Shown here piece after piece: positions 51,838 to 61,585 of a stretch of DNA of 64,000 bases (the first letter of the stretch is position 1; the number at the start of each line of letters is the position of its first letter). The notes beneath the pieces were generated by a model. That model saw nothing but the letters and a program-made list of their open reading frames with translations, was not told the origin of the DNA and ran no database searches. The position numbers and the translations under genes are program-made. Origin of the DNA: Chloroflexota bacterium (GTDB lineage: Bacteria > Chloroflexota > Limnocylindria > Limnocylindrales > CSP1-4); the NCBI GenBank assembly GCA_947475545.1, contig CANJLL010000001.1, forward strand, positions 434,001 through 498,000, read 5' to 3'.

Positions 51838-53255
51838 ACGTGGCCGGCAGCAACGCCCCCCGATCCGATCCGGTCACGGCGATGCCCATGCGCCTGCGGC
51901 GTCTCGACCTGGCCGCGGCCGAGCACGATCCAGCGGTCGCCGCCGAGCGTGACGCGCTCCTCCGCCGGGGCGCTGTCCCGGACGCCCGCGTCCGCGATGC
52001 CGTGCGCGCCATCCTGGCTGACATTCGCTCCAACCCGGACAGCGCGGTCGCCGCGGCGAGCGCCCGCTTCGGCGGCGGCCTCGCCGACGGACGACTGGTG
52101 CTCGGTCCCGCCGAGATGGCCGCCGCCCGGGACGCCCTCTCCCCGGAGATCCGCGCCGCCCTGGAGCAGTCCATCGCCAACGTCCGCCGGTTCGCCGAGA
52201 CGCAGCGGCCCGCCACCACCGTGACGGAGGTCATGCCCGGCATCCAGATCGAGCGCCGCTGGCTGCCGCTGGATCGCGTGGGGGTCTACGTCCCGGGTGG
52301 GACGGCGCCGTACCCGTCGTCGCTCGTCATGGGCGTCGTGCCCGCGCGGGTCGCCGGCGTCGCACACGTGACTGTCGCCTCCCCGGCCGGCAAGGACGGG
52401 TCCGTCAACCCCGTGCTGCTCGGCGCGGCCGGGCTGCTGGGCGTCGACGCGTTCGTGGTTGCCGGCGGGGCCCAGGGCATCGGCGCGCTGGCCTACGGCC
52501 TCCCGGGTGCCGGGCTCCTGCCTGTCGATCGCATCGTGGGCCCCGGCAATGCCTGGGTGACCGCGGCCAAGATCGAGCTGGTGGGCGAGGTGGGCATCGA
52601 CCTTCCGGCCGGCCCGTCGGAGGGCATGGTCCTGGCAGACGCGGGCGCCGACCCCGTCCAGGTGGCGGCCGACCTGATCACCCAGGCGGAACACGGCCCA
52701 GACTCCCCTGCCCTCCTGGTCACCAACGACGCCGCCCTGGCCGATGCCGTGGAGGCCGAGATCAACCGCCAGCTGGCAGGCGCACTTCGCCGCGCCATCC
52801 TGGACCAGGCGCTGGCGACCCATGGCCGGATCGTGCTGGTTCCCACCCTCCAGGCCGGGATCGATTTCGTCAACGCGTACGGCCCGGAGCACCTGTCGGT
52901 GGAGGTCGGCCGGCTCGAGGAGACCGTCGCGCTCCTGCGCAACGCCGGCTCCATCTTCGTCGGCCCATGGGCGCCGGAATCGGCGGGTGACTACGCGACT
53001 GGCGCCAACCACGTCCTGCCCACCGGCGGCCTCGCCCGGTCGTGCGGGCCGCTCGCCGTTGAGGCCTTCGGCAAGTACAGCCAGGTCCAGCGCATCACCC
53101 GGGACGGTCTGGCCTCCATCCGTCGGACGGTTGGGGTGCTGGCGACCGCCGAGGGCCTGGAGGCACACCGGGCTGCCATCGAGGTCCGCTTCCGGGCGGA
53201 CCCGGTCCACTCTGCCGCCGGCGCGGCCACGCCCAGTCAGGAGGCCGACCGATGA
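51834..53255 (+). CDS. hisD: Histidinol dehydrogenase
   Basis: Oxidises histidinol to histidine with two NAD. YVPGGTAPYPSSLVMGVVPA, VGPGNAWVTAAK, DLPAGPSEGMVLAD and QAEHGPDSPALLVT are conserved landmarks including zinc ligands and the GPSE catalytic loop; GPEHLS and TGANHVLPTGG follow. The 473 residues slightly exceed the norm because of a 25-residue N-terminal extension. GTG start at 51834 within the hisG stop (GTGA); its own stop overlaps hisC (ATGA). Confidence 0.96.
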   Translation: MNVAGSNAPRSDPVTAMPMRLRRLDLAAAEHDPAVAAERDALLRRGAVPDARVRDAVRAILADIRSNPDSAVAAASARFGGGLADGRLVLGPAEMAAARDALSPEIRAALEQSIANVRRFAETQRPATTVTEVMPGIQIERRWLPLDRVGVYVPGGTAPYPSSLVMGVVPARVAGVAHVTVASPAGKDGSVNPVLLGAAGLLGVDAFVVAGGAQGIGALAYGLPGAGLLPVDRIVGPGNAWVTAAKIELVGEVGIDLPAGPSEGMVLADAGADPVQVAADLITQAEHGPDSPALLVTNDAALADAVEAEINRQLAGALRRAILDQALATHGRIVLVPTLQAGIDFVNAYGPEHLSVEVGRLEETVALLRNAGSIFVGPWAPESAGDYATGANHVLPTGGLARSCGPLAVEAFGKYSQVQRITRDGLASIRRTVGVLATAEGLEAHRAAIEVRFRADPVHSAAGAATPSQEADR

Positions 53256-54427
53256 GCCCAACTCCGGTGACGTTCGCCTCGCCGACGGCACCATCCACCT
53301 ACGCCTGGGAGGCCACCAACGAGGAGGTCGCCCGGCGCTACGGCCTGCGCGTGGACGAGATCGTCCGGTTTGACCTCAACACCTCGCCGCTCCCGCCCGA
53401 GATGGTCGGGCGGATCCTGGCCGCAGGGACGTTCGAGACGCCGCTCTCGGAGTACCCGCCGTCCGACTACGCGCGCCTGGTCGCCGCGGCGGCCGCCCGC
53501 TACGGCGTGGCCACCGACGAGCTGCTGGTTGGCGCGGGCGCCGACGAGATCCTTGACCTGGTGGGCAAGACGTTCCTGGCACCGGGCCAGGCCGCGGTCG
53601 TCCTGCCGCCCACCTACTCGATGTATCGGGTGATCACGGAGCAGCGCGGGGCGACCGTGATCGACGTCGCCCGCCGACCTGCCAGCGATGGATGGATCCT
53701 CGACACCGACGCCGTGCGCCAGGCCGCCCGCTCGGCGGCCGTCGTCTGGCTGTGCAGCCCCAACAACCCCACCGGGCTCGCGGAGCCCGCCGGCGTCCTG
53801 GCGTCGCTCCTGGCCGACATCGCGGCCGACGCCGATGGCGACGGCCGGTGGCGGCCCATCGTCGTGATCGACGAGGCGTATGCCGAGTTCGTGGACTGGT
53901 CCGCGCTGGGCCTGCGGTCCGCCTACCCCGACCTGATCGTCGTGCGCACCATGAGCAAGGCCTACGGGCTGGCCGGGATCCGCGTCGGGTTTGCCGTGGC
54001 CCACCCCGCGATCATCGCCCGGATGGCGCCGTACCGGCCGCCGGGCTCGGTCTCCACCGTCTCCGTCACGGTCGCAACCGAGGTGCTCGGCAGCGACGGG
54101 GTGGCCCGCGACAACATCGCCAGGGTGGTCGCGGAGCGACCGCGGCTGGTCACCGCACTCAGGGCGGCCGGCCTGGCGGCCCACGAGTCGGTGACCAACT
54201 TCGTCCTGGTCGGACTGGGCTCGGCGGAATGGGCAGGCCAGGTCGCTGATGGCCTCATGCGCCGGGGCCTGGTCCCGCGCACCTTCGGCCAGGGCCACCC
54301 GCTGGCCGCCTACCTCCGGCTCACCGTTCGCGGTCGCGCGGAGAACAACCGCCTGATCACCGCCATCACCGAGATCATCAGCGCGGCGGCCCCGGCCGCC
54401 GACCCCGAAGGAGAGGCAGCCCCATGA
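53252..54427 (+). CDS. hisC: Histidinol-phosphate aminotransferase
   Basis: A fold-type I PLP transaminase of 391 residues, acting on imidazole-acetol phosphate. SPNNPTG (phosphate/aldehyde region), VIDEAYAEF (pyridine aspartate), TMSKAYGLAGIRVG (Schiff-base lysine) and the arginine in LRLTVR are in place. Located in the his operon, overlapping hisD and hisB, which settles the function among the aminotransferases. Residues 178-190 hold a short acidic insertion. Confidence 0.94.
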   Translation: MSPTPVTFASPTAPSTYAWEATNEEVARRYGLRVDEIVRFDLNTSPLPPEMVGRILAAGTFETPLSEYPPSDYARLVAAAAARYGVATDELLVGAGADEILDLVGKTFLAPGQAAVVLPPTYSMYRVITEQRGATVIDVARRPASDGWILDTDAVRQAARSAAVVWLCSPNNPTGLAEPAGVLASLLADIAADADGDGRWRPIVVIDEAYAEFVDWSALGLRSAYPDLIVVRTMSKAYGLAGIRVGFAVAHPAIIARMAPYRPPGSVSTVSVTVATEVLGSDGVARDNIARVVAERPRLVTALRAAGLAAHESVTNFVLVGLGSAEWAGQVADGLMRRGLVPRTFGQGHPLAAYLRLTVRGRAENNRLITAITEIISAAAPAADPEGEAAP

Positions 54428-55050
54428 CCACCCCGCTCGGCCAGCTGGTGATCAGCGAGCGCGGCACGCGCAGCCTGACGGTCACCCGCGAGACGAAGGA
54501 GACCCGGATCACCGTCTCCCTGGACCTCGACGGCAGCGGCCGCACGGACATCCAGACGGGCATCGGCTTCTACGACCACATGCTCACCGCCTTCGGCCAC
54601 CACGGGCTGTTCGACCTCACCATCCGGGCGAAGGGCGACCTGGAGGTGGACGAGCACCACACCGTCGAGGACGTGGCGCTGGTCATGGGTGCTGCCTTCA
54701 ACGAGGCACTGGGCGACCGCGCGGGGATCCGCCGCTACGGCGACGCCGCCGTGGCGATGGACGAGTCCGTGGCGGCGGCGGTCGTCGATGTCGGCGGCCG
54801 CCCGTACTGCGTCGTGGACCTGCCATTCCGTGGAGCACGCGCGGGCGGACTCCCGCTGCAGCTGGTGGACCACGCCCTGGAGGCCTTCGCCCGAACGTCG
54901 GGCACCACGCTCCACCTGCGCGGCACAGGCCGCAACGACCACCACCTGTGCGAAGCCGCCTACAAGGCGCTGGGCCGCGCGCTCCGGGTCGCCTGCGAGC
55001 CCGATCCGCGCCGGACCGGGATCCCGTCGACCAAGGGCTCGCTGGGGTGA
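54424..55050 (+). CDS. hisB: Imidazoleglycerol-phosphate dehydratase
   Basis: A 208-residue monofunctional HisB, Mn-dependent, without the phosphatase domain seen in enterobacteria. GIGFYDHMLTAFGHHG, DEHHTVEDVALVMG and GTGRNDHHLCEAAYKALGR contain the histidine-rich metal sites. It overlaps hisC (ATGA) and hisH (GTGA). A separate histidinol-phosphate phosphatase must be encoded outside the window. Confidence 0.96.
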   Translation: MTTPLGQLVISERGTRSLTVTRETKETRITVSLDLDGSGRTDIQTGIGFYDHMLTAFGHHGLFDLTIRAKGDLEVDEHHTVEDVALVMGAAFNEALGDRAGIRRYGDAAVAMDESVAAAVVDVGGRPYCVVDLPFRGARAGGLPLQLVDHALEAFARTSGTTLHLRGTGRNDHHLCEAAYKALGRALRVACEPDPRRTGIPSTKGSLG

Positions 55051-55742
55051 GCGCCGCCAGCCCGACGATGCCGAGGACCCGCCGGCGGGCAAAGACCGCG
55101 TGGGGCTCGGATCCCGATCGTCTGCGCATCGCCGTCGTGGACTACGGCGCCGGCAACCTCGTCAGCATCGAGCAGGCGCTGACCGCCGTTGGGGCCGACG
55201 TCCGCGTGGCCCGACACCCGGCCGTCCTCGAAGAGGCGCAGGCGCTGGTCGTGCCCGGCGTCGGCGCCGCCGCGCCCGCGATGCGCCGACTGGCGCGCCA
55301 GCAGTTGCTGGCGCCCATTGCGCGCTGGGTCCGCGAGGATCGTCCCTTCCTGGGCATCTGCCTTGGGCTGCAGCTCCTGTTCGAGGTCAGCGACGAGGAC
55401 GGCGCCGCGATGTTCGGCGTCCTGCCGGGCCGCGTGGAGCGCCTGCAGGACGCGCCGACGCTGCCGCACATTGGCTGGAACCAGGTCTCCCGCCGGCGTG
55501 AGCACCCGCTCTTCGACGGCATCCCGGACGGCGCCGACCTGTACTTCGTCCACTCCTTCGCGGGCGTCCCCGGCGGCCCCGGCGCGGCTGACGCCATCCT
55601 CGCCGAGACCACCCATGGGGCGACGTTCGTGTCCGCCGTCGCGAACGGCAACACCCTGGGCGTCCAGTTTCATCCCGAGCGGAGCGGTGCCGACGGGCTC
55701 CGGCTGCTCACCAACTTCGTCCGCTGGGCGGGAGGCCGCTGA
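55047..55742 (+). CDS. hisH: Imidazole glycerol phosphate synthase, glutaminase subunit
   Basis: A class I glutamine amidotransferase of 231 residues that feeds ammonia to His[15 protein letters not shown] begins the core after a 28-residue basic N-terminal extension; the oxyanion strand is [10 protein letters not shown], the nucleophile is the Cys of [10 protein letters not shown], and the His-Glu pair is in [12 protein letters not shown] start inside the hisB stop codon; the stop shares one base with hisF. Confidence 0.95.
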   Translation: MSAASPTMPRTRRRAKTAWGSDPDRLRIAVVDYGAGNLVSIEQALTAVGADVRVARHPAVLEEAQALVVPGVGAAAPAMRRLARQQLLAPIARWVREDRPFLGICLGLQLLFEVSDEDGAAMFGVLPGRVERLQDAPTLPHIGWNQVSRRREHPLFDGIPDGADLYFVHSFAGVPGGPGAADAILAETTHGATFVSAVANGNTLGVQFHPERSGADGLRLLTNFVRWAGGR

Positions 55743-56536
55743 TGCTGCGCCGCCGGATCATCCCGTGTCTCGACGTGGCCAACGGCCGCGTGGTCAAGGG
55801 CACCAGGTTCGTTGACCTGGTTGACGAGGGAGACCCGCCCGAGCTGGCGGAGCGGTACGCACTGGAAGGTGCCGACGAGCTGGTCTTCCTGGACATCACG
55901 GCGGCCCCCGAGCGGCGCGGCACCCTCCTCGACATCGTGGAGCGGACCGCCCGACGGGCCTTCATCCCGCTCACCGTGGGCGGCGGCGTCCGGTCCGTGA
56001 CCGACATGCGCCGCGTGCTGCGCGCCGGGGCCGACAAGGTCTCGCTCAACACCGCGGCCGTCGCCGATCCGACGCTCATCACCCGCTGTGCCCGGCGGTT
56101 CGGGCGGCAGGCCGTGGTGGTGGCCATCGACGCGCGGCGGATGACCGAGCCGGCGCCCGACGGGTCCCCGCGCTGGGAGGTCCTCGTCCGCGGCGGACGG
56201 GACCCGGTTGGCCTCGACGCCGTCGCCTGGGCCGCGCGAGTGACGTCCCTCGGCGCGGGCGAGCTGCTCGTCACCTCGATCGATCGCGACGGCACGCAAT
56301 CCGGCTACGACACGGCGCTCCTGCGGGCCATCGCCGACCGCGTGGAAGTGCCCGTCATCGCCTCCGGCGGCGCCGCGGGGCCGGACGACTTCATCGCGGC
56401 CGTCCTGGACGGCGGGGCGGACGCGGTCCTGGCGGCGTCCATCTTCCATCGCCGCATCCATGCCATCGCCGACATCAAGGCCGCGATGGCGGCCGCGGGC
56501 ATCCCCGTCCGCCTCAGCACGGAGGGCGCCGCATGA
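55742..56536 (+). CDS. hisF: Imidazole glycerol phosphate synthase, cyclase subunit
   Basis: A 264-residue (beta-alpha)8 barrel forming the HisHF complex. [15 protein letters not shown] with the first catalytic aspartate, [42 protein letters not shown] with the second aspartate, and [11 protein letters not shown] are characteristic. The TGATG junction to hisH keeps the two subunits together. It overlaps hisIE by four bases. Confidence 0.96.
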   Translation: MLRRRIIPCLDVANGRVVKGTRFVDLVDEGDPPELAERYALEGADELVFLDITAAPERRGTLLDIVERTARRAFIPLTVGGGVRSVTDMRRVLRAGADKVSLNTAAVADPTLITRCARRFGRQAVVVAIDARRMTEPAPDGSPRWEVLVRGGRDPVGLDAVAWAARVTSLGAGELLVTSIDRDGTQSGYDTALLRAIADRVEVPVIASGGAAGPDDFIAAVLDGGADAVLAASIFHRRIHAIADIKAAMAAAGIPVRLSTEGAA

Positions 56537-57276
56537 GCAAGCCGATCGGGAAGCCCGAGGACGACGCCGCCATGATCGGCGACGCCGCTGCCGTCCCGGC
56601 TTCGCCCGGATCCGGGCCGCTGGACCCGGGGGCCGTCCGCTTCGGTGCCGACGGCCTCGTTCCGGTGGTCGTCCAGGACAGCTTCGACGGCCGCGTCCTG
56701 ATGGTGGCGTATGCCGACGCCGAGGCACTGGCCGCGACGCTGGCCACCGGCGAAGTCCACTTCCACTCGCGATCACGGGGCCGGCTCTGGCGCAAGGGCG
56801 AGGAGAGCGGCCACGTCCTCCGACTGGTTGCGCTGGCGGCCGACTGCGACGGCGATGCCCTGCTGGCGACCGTGGTCCCGGTTGGACCCACCTGTCACCG
56901 CAACACCCGGAGCTGCTTCGACGCCGATGGGGCGCCGGCGCAGGCGACCACCCAGGGCTTCGCGTGGCTCGAGGGGCTGTGGGCCACGATCGCCGACCGC
57001 GTCGCAACGCGGCCGGCCGGCTCCTACACCGCCAATCTGTTGGCCGGCGGCGTGGATGCCGTCGCGCGCAAGGTCACCGAGGAGGCCACGGAGGTCCTGC
57101 TGGCCGCCAAGGACGACGCCGTGGCCCAGGCGACCGGCGCCGACCGCGGGCCCGGCCGCGACGCCCTGGCGGGCGAAGCCGGCGACCTGATCTACCACGC
57201 GCTGGTCCTGCTGGCAGAGCGCGGGCTCTCCCCCGCGGACGTGCTGGAGGCGCTGCGCAGGCGCCACAAGGTCTAG
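56533..57276 (+). CDS. hisIE: Bifunctional phosphoribosyl-AMP cyclohydrolase / phosphoribosyl-ATP pyrophosphatase
   Basis: A fused HisI-HisE of 247 residues, steps 2 and 3. After a 35-residue linker, the HisI part has [29 protein letters not shown] and the zinc/metal region DCDGDALL...GPTCH with CF of SCFD; the HisE part (about 150-247) has [14 protein letters not shown] and [13 protein letters not shown]. Last gene of the operon, convergent with tyrS. Confidence 0.95.
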   Translation: MSKPIGKPEDDAAMIGDAAAVPASPGSGPLDPGAVRFGADGLVPVVVQDSFDGRVLMVAYADAEALAATLATGEVHFHSRSRGRLWRKGEESGHVLRLVALAADCDGDALLATVVPVGPTCHRNTRSCFDADGAPAQATTQGFAWLEGLWATIADRVATRPAGSYTANLLAGGVDAVARKVTEEATEVLLAAKDDAVAQATGADRGPGRDALAGEAGDLIYHALVLLAERGLSPADVLEALRRRHKV

Positions 57277-57282
57277 CGCGGC

Positions 57283-57321
57283 GCCGGTACCGACGGGCAT
57301 GGGCCGCCCGCACCGACCGGC
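57283..57321. terminator. Candidate terminator between hisIE and tyrS
   Basis: Nested inverted repeats GCCGGT...ACCGGC (57283-57288, 57316-57321) enclosing CGGGC...GCCCG (57294-57298, 57306-57310) can fold on either strand between two convergent genes. No T-tract. Confidence 0.4.
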
Positions 57322-57329
57322 ACGGATCG

Positions 57330-58613
57330 TCAGCCGGCGGAGCGCCGCCCAATAATCAGCCGCTTCTTCCCCACCCGGACAACCAGCCACTCGCCGTCGA
57401 TGGGCGTCGGGACCGGTTCATCGAAGCGCGCCATGCGCAGGTCGTTGATCGTGACACCGCCCTGGGTGATGGTGCGTCGAGCCTCGCCATTGGACGGGAA
57501 GATGCCGGACCGGACGGTCATCGCCAGGACGTCGCCGGCCAGGTCGACCCCATCAAACGTGAACCCGCCCACGGCCTCGTGCAGCGTGGCCAGGACCGCG
57601 CCGTCGCGGATGGGCTCCCGCGAGAAGGCCGCCTCGGAGACGCGGACCAGGTGCCGTGCGGTCTCTTCGCCATGGACGCGGCCGGTGATGTCGAAGGCCA
57701 GCGCCCGCTGCGGGACGCGCGCCTCCGGCCGTTCCGCGCCCTGGGCCTCGAGCGTCAGGATCTCGGCTTCGGGCAGGAGGGTGAACCAGCGCAGGTAGAC
57801 CCCCACGTCGCGGTCATCGACGTTGAGCCAGTGCTGGTAGAACGCGTACGGGGTGGTCCGGGCCGGATCCAGCCAGACCGAATCGCCGCCTTCGGTCTTC
57901 CCGAACTTGGCGCCCGACGGCGAGAGCAGCAGCGGGTAGCTGAGCCCGAAGGCGCGTCCGTGGCCTTCGCCCTCGCCGGCACCGGTCCGTCGGATCAGCT
58001 CCAGGCCGGCGGTGATGTTCCCCCACTGGTCCGCGCCACCCATCTGCATCTCGCAGCCCCAGGTCCGGTGCAGGTGCGCAAAGTCCGCGGCCTGCAGGAG
58101 CATGTAGCTGAACTCGGTGAACGACAGGCCGCGCTCCAGCCGGTTCTGGACCGAGTCCTTGGCCAGCATGTACGGGATGCTGAAGTGCTTCCCCACGTCA
58201 CGCAGGAAGTCGATCAGGCCCAGGCCCTCCAGCCAGTCCGCGTTGTTGGCCATGCGCGCCTGGCAGATCCCGGGCGAGAAGTCCAGGAACCGCGACAACT
58301 GGGCGTGGATGGAGGCGACGTTGAACGCGAGCGTCTCCCGGTCGAGCAGGTTCCGTTCCGAGGAGCGCCCGGACGGATCGCCGATCATCCCGGTCCCACC
58401 ACCCACCAGCGCGATGGGCCGGCCACCGCTCCGCTGGAGTCGGATCAGGCCGAAGATGGGAACCAGGTGGCCGATGTGGAGCGATGGGCCCGTGGGATCG
58501 AACCCGTTGTAGCCCATGATGGGCGGCCCGGAGCGCAGTCGCTCGTCCAGGCCCGGCGTCGCATCGTGGAACATGCCCCGCCAGCGGAGCTCGGCGAGGA
58601 GCCCCGCCGTCAC
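57330..58613 (-). CDS. tyrS: Tyrosyl-tRNA synthetase
   Basis: A class I aminoacyl-tRNA synthetase, 427 residues. The HIGH motif is [10 protein letters not shown], tyrosine-binding residues lie around GYNGFDPTG and [10 protein letters not shown], the KMSKS loop reads KFGKTEGG as in TyrRS-type bacterial enzymes, and an S4 RNA-binding domain closes the C-terminus. I start at the GTG at 58613; the preceding frame is Arg/Pro-rich and reaches past the divergent promoter, so it is not coding. Confidence 0.95.
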   Translation of the reverse strand: MTAGLLAELRWRGMFHDATPGLDERLRSGPPIMGYNGFDPTGPSLHIGHLVPIFGLIRLQRSGGRPIALVGGGTGMIGDPSGRSSERNLLDRETLAFNVASIHAQLSRFLDFSPGICQARMANNADWLEGLGLIDFLRDVGKHFSIPYMLAKDSVQNRLERGLSFTEFSYMLLQAADFAHLHRTWGCEMQMGGADQWGNITAGLELIRRTGAGEGEGHGRAFGLSYPLLLSPSGAKFGKTEGGDSVWLDPARTTPYAFYQHWLNVDDRDVGVYLRWFTLLPEAEILTLEAQGAERPEARVPQRALAFDITGRVHGEETARHLVRVSEAAFSREPIRDGAVLATLHEAVGGFTFDGVDLAGDVLAMTVRSGIFPSNGEARRTITQGGVTINDLRMARFDEPVPTPIDGEWLVVRVGKKRLIIGRRSAG

Positions 58614-58675
58614 AGGTCCAGGCCGCGGGACGTCTGGAAGGGCCGGGACTGGGCGAACCGATGCATCACGCCCCC

Positions 58676-58685
58676 ATGGTATCGT
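58676..58685. promoter_or_regulatory. Back-to-back -10 boxes for tyrS and the PBP gene
   Basis: ATGGTATCGT contains TATCGT on the plus strand (58680-58685), ten bases before the PBP ATG at 58696, and TACCAT on the minus strand (58676-58681), 63 bases before the tyrS GTG. The two hexamers overlap, so polymerases for the two genes would compete. Confidence 0.45.
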
Positions 58686-58695
58686 GCCCAACCGT

Positions 58696-61569
58696 ATGCA
58701 GAAGAGCCTCGCCAGACGCCAGCGCCGGCGCCGCCTCGGCGCCGCCCAGCGACCCCGCGGTGCCGGAGCCGGTCGGGGCGTGCTCGTCGCCATCCCCGTC
58801 CTCCTGTTCGCAGGGATGTTGTTCACGGGGCTGATTGGATTCGTCGGCACGGTCAGCGCCTACTCGTACTACAGCCGGAACCTGCCGGATCCCCGTGCCC
58901 TCCTCGACAACATCGCCTTCGACCAGCAGACGGTCATCCTCGATCGCTCGGGCACCGTCGAGTTGGCGCGACTGGGTGAGCGCAAGCGCGAGCTGGTCAC
59001 GTTCGACCAGATCCCGTCCGAGCTGATCGACGCGACCACGGCCATCGAGGACAAGACCTACTGGACCAACGCCGGGTTCGACCCGCTGGCCATCATCTCC
59101 GCGGGCCTGGACACCATCTCCGGATCCGGCCGTGGTGCCTCCACGATCACCCAGCAGCTGGTGCGCAACCGCCTGCTTCCGCCCGAGGCCTTCACGGGCA
59201 CCGTCTACGACCGCAAGGCACGCGAGATCATCCAGTCCATCCGACTCACGCAGGAGTACCCGGGCGCAGTCGGAAAGAAGGAGATCATCACCGCCTACCT
59301 CAACCAGAACTTCTATGGGAACCAGAGTTACGGCGTGCGGGCTGCCGCCCTCGGCTACTTTGGCAAGGAGCTCAAGGACCTCAGCCTGGCCCAGATGGCC
59401 GTGCTGGCCGGCATCCCACAGTCCCCAACCGCCTTCGATCTGGTCCGCAACGCCGTCAAGGTGTGCGCGGTCGAGGTCCCGGAGGGCGGATCCTGCCCCG
59501 CGGGTAGCAGCCAGCTGATCGTGCCGGCCACCACGGAGATCGCACAGCGTCGGGACCGGATCCTTGATCTCATGAAGATTCCCGGCCGGAGCGTCCTCTC
59601 CGGCACGGCCCACACCATCGATGAATACGAGGCGGCCAAGGCCGCGCCGATCATCCTGGTCCCCCAGGCCGTGAAGCCGTGGAACGCGGCGCACTTCGTC
59701 TGGCAAGTCCGCAACGAGCTGGCGCGCATCCTGTGCGGCGACGAGACGACCACCTGCGAGAAGGTCGACACCGGCGGCTACCGGGTCGTGACCACCCTCG
59801 ACTGGGGCATGCAGCAGGTCGCCGAGAAATGGACCTACGCGGCGGCGCGAGGACCACAGCAGGCGGATCCCGTGACCTTCCTTGCCAACCTCGGGATCCC
59901 CAAGTCGGCCAACTCGTGGATTCTCAACCTGCGCAAGCGCAACATCCAGAACGCGGCCAGCGCGATCATCGACTACCGGACCGGCCAGATCCTCGCCTAC
60001 GTCGGAAGTGCCAGCTACAACGCCGAGGGCACTGACCAGTTCCAGCCCCAGTACGACGTCCTCACCGACGGCTGGCGCCAGCCGGGGTCGTCAATCAAGC
60101 CCATCGACTACGCCATCGGGATCGACGACCACACGCTCACCGCCGCAACCATGTTCATGGACGTGGCCACCGACTTTGGCAAGGGCTACTACCCCACCCA
60201 GGCGGACTTCCTGGAGCGGGGTCCGGTCCGGCTCCGCTCCGCGCTCCAGTTCTCGCTCAACGTCCCGGCGATCAAGGCCGGACTGCTCAACGGCCTCCCC
60301 CACCAGCTGCAACGGACCAAGGACCTTGGGCTGCAATACGAGCCCACGACGGTCGCGGTGGTCTCCCAGAGCCTTGGCACCCTAGAGACGCACCCGATCG
60401 AGATCCTGGGCGCCTACGGTGCCATCGCCAATGGCGGGGTCCTGATGCCGCGCGAGACCATCCTTTCGGTGACGGATGCCGACGGCAAGCCCGTCTGGCC
60501 GCTGGGCGATGGCAAGGCCACGGGCCGCCAGGTCCTCAGTGCCCAGGCCGCCTTCATCACCGCCGACATCCTTAGCGGCAACACCCAGAAGGACGTCAAC
60601 CCGTACTGGTCGGACTGGTGGATCACCGACCCCAACGGAAAGCGTCGCCCGGCGGGCTACAAGACGGGCACCACGTCGGACAACCGGGATGTCCACGCCT
60701 ACGGCTTCCTGGCGCCGCCGGCCGACCCCAAGGCCCCGGCCTTGGCGGCCGGCGTGTGGATGGGCAACAGCAACAACGAGCCCAACAAGGGCAGCCTGTC
60801 GCTGGATTCGTCTGCGCCGCTCTGGTCGGCGATCCTCAACGAGGTCAGCAAGTCCCTGCCGGTGAGTGACTTCACCCAGCCACCCGGCCTGGTCACGGCC
60901 GAGATCGATGCCTTCTCGGGCCTGCTGCCCGGACCGTTCACCACCACGACGGTCAAGGAGTTGTTCATCCCGGGCACGGTGCCCACCCGCGTCGATGACC
61001 TGCACGCCCAGGTCGACGTCGATACGGCGACCGGCCTGCTCTGGCAGCCGGGCTGCGCGGGCCCCATGGAGACCCGTGGCTACCTCGATTTCACCAAGGC
61101 GGAGCCCGGGCTCCCGCAGTTCCAGCCGTTCACCATGGACTGGGCGGCTCGCGCGGCCCAAGGGCCCGGTACGGCGCTCAAGATCCCGCCCGACCCAACG
61201 GCGACCCTCATCGGCAACGCGAAGCCGCAGGAACGCACCACCCTCACCAGCTACTTCTACGGCGGCAAGTTCTTCCCGTTCGGCGCCTCGTGGGGCGGCG
61301 TGTTCGCTCCCACGGAGACGTGCACCCCCATCCCGGTGCCCTGCCCCACGGCCGGGCCAACGCCGCGACCGGGCGGGACACCCACGCCGACCCCGGTCCC
61401 GTCACCCATCGCGACGCCGTTCCCGGTCCCGGTGCCGACCCCGACCCAGGCGTGCTTCACGCCGGCCCCCACCCGGGCACCATCACCCACTCCCACGCCG
61501 ACCCCACGCCCCGGCGGTACGCCGACGCCGACACCGACGCCGACGCCCTCGCCCGCCCCAACCCCGTAG
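58696..61569 (+). CDS. Class A penicillin-binding protein (PBP1-type transglycosylase/transpeptidase)
   Basis: A 957-residue bifunctional murein synthase. A basic cytoplasmic start and one membrane helix (about 28-52) precede the GT51 domain: catalytic E118 in TAIEDKTYW, then [12 protein letters not shown]. The transpeptidase has S465 and K468 in GSSIKP, SLN at 520-522, and KTGT at 656-659. After about residue 860 comes a 95-residue tail made of PT, PTPTP and PRPGGTPTP repeats, a probable wall-spanning linker. The ATG at 58696 gives the normal N-terminus. It would polymerise and cross-link the MurT-GatD-amidated lipid II. Confidence 0.94.
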   Translation: MQKSLARRQRRRRLGAAQRPRGAGAGRGVLVAIPVLLFAGMLFTGLIGFVGTVSAYSYYSRNLPDPRALLDNIAFDQQTVILDRSGTVELARLGERKRELVTFDQIPSELIDATTAIEDKTYWTNAGFDPLAIISAGLDTISGSGRGASTITQQLVRNRLLPPEAFTGTVYDRKAREIIQSIRLTQEYPGAVGKKEIITAYLNQNFYGNQSYGVRAAALGYFGKELKDLSLAQMAVLAGIPQSPTAFDLVRNAVKVCAVEVPEGGSCPAGSSQLIVPATTEIAQRRDRILDLMKIPGRSVLSGTAHTIDEYEAAKAAPIILVPQAVKPWNAAHFVWQVRNELARILCGDETTTCEKVDTGGYRVVTTLDWGMQQVAEKWTYAAARGPQQADPVTFLANLGIPKSANSWILNLRKRNIQNAASAIIDYRTGQILAYVGSASYNAEGTDQFQPQYDVLTDGWRQPGSSIKPIDYAIGIDDHTLTAATMFMDVATDFGKGYYPTQADFLERGPVRLRSALQFSLNVPAIKAGLLNGLPHQLQRTKDLGLQYEPTTVAVVSQSLGTLETHPIEILGAYGAIANGGVLMPRETILSVTDADGKPVWPLGDGKATGRQVLSAQAAFITADILSGNTQKDVNPYWSDWWITDPNGKRRPAGYKTGTTSDNRDVHAYGFLAPPADPKAPALAAGVWMGNSNNEPNKGSLSLDSSAPLWSAILNEVSKSLPVSDFTQPPGLVTAEIDAFSGLLPGPFTTTTVKELFIPGTVPTRVDDLHAQVDVDTATGLLWQPGCAGPMETRGYLDFTKAEPGLPQFQPFTMDWAARAAQGPGTALKIPPDPTATLIGNAKPQERTTLTSYFYGGKFFPFGASWGGVFAPTETCTPIPVPCPTAGPTPRPGGTPTPTPVPSPIATPFPVPVPTPTQACFTPAPTRAPSPTPTPTPRPGGTPTPTPTPTPSPAPTP
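61350..61566 (+). repeat. Pro/Thr-rich repeat tail in the PBP gene
   Basis: Degenerate short repeats encoding PTP and PTPTP, including two copies of a unit reading [11 protein letters not shown]. The proline codons vary (CCG, CCC, CCA), so the repeat is under selection for protein composition and not simply DNA slippage. Confidence 0.75.
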
Positions 61570-61585
61570 TCCGGGCGCCGCGGCC

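Noticed and set aside
58614-58850. N-terminal extension of TyrS up to 58850
   Set aside because: The extra residues are Arg/Pro-rich and the segment overlaps the divergent promoter and the start of the PBP gene; the GTG at 58613 gives a normal TyrS.
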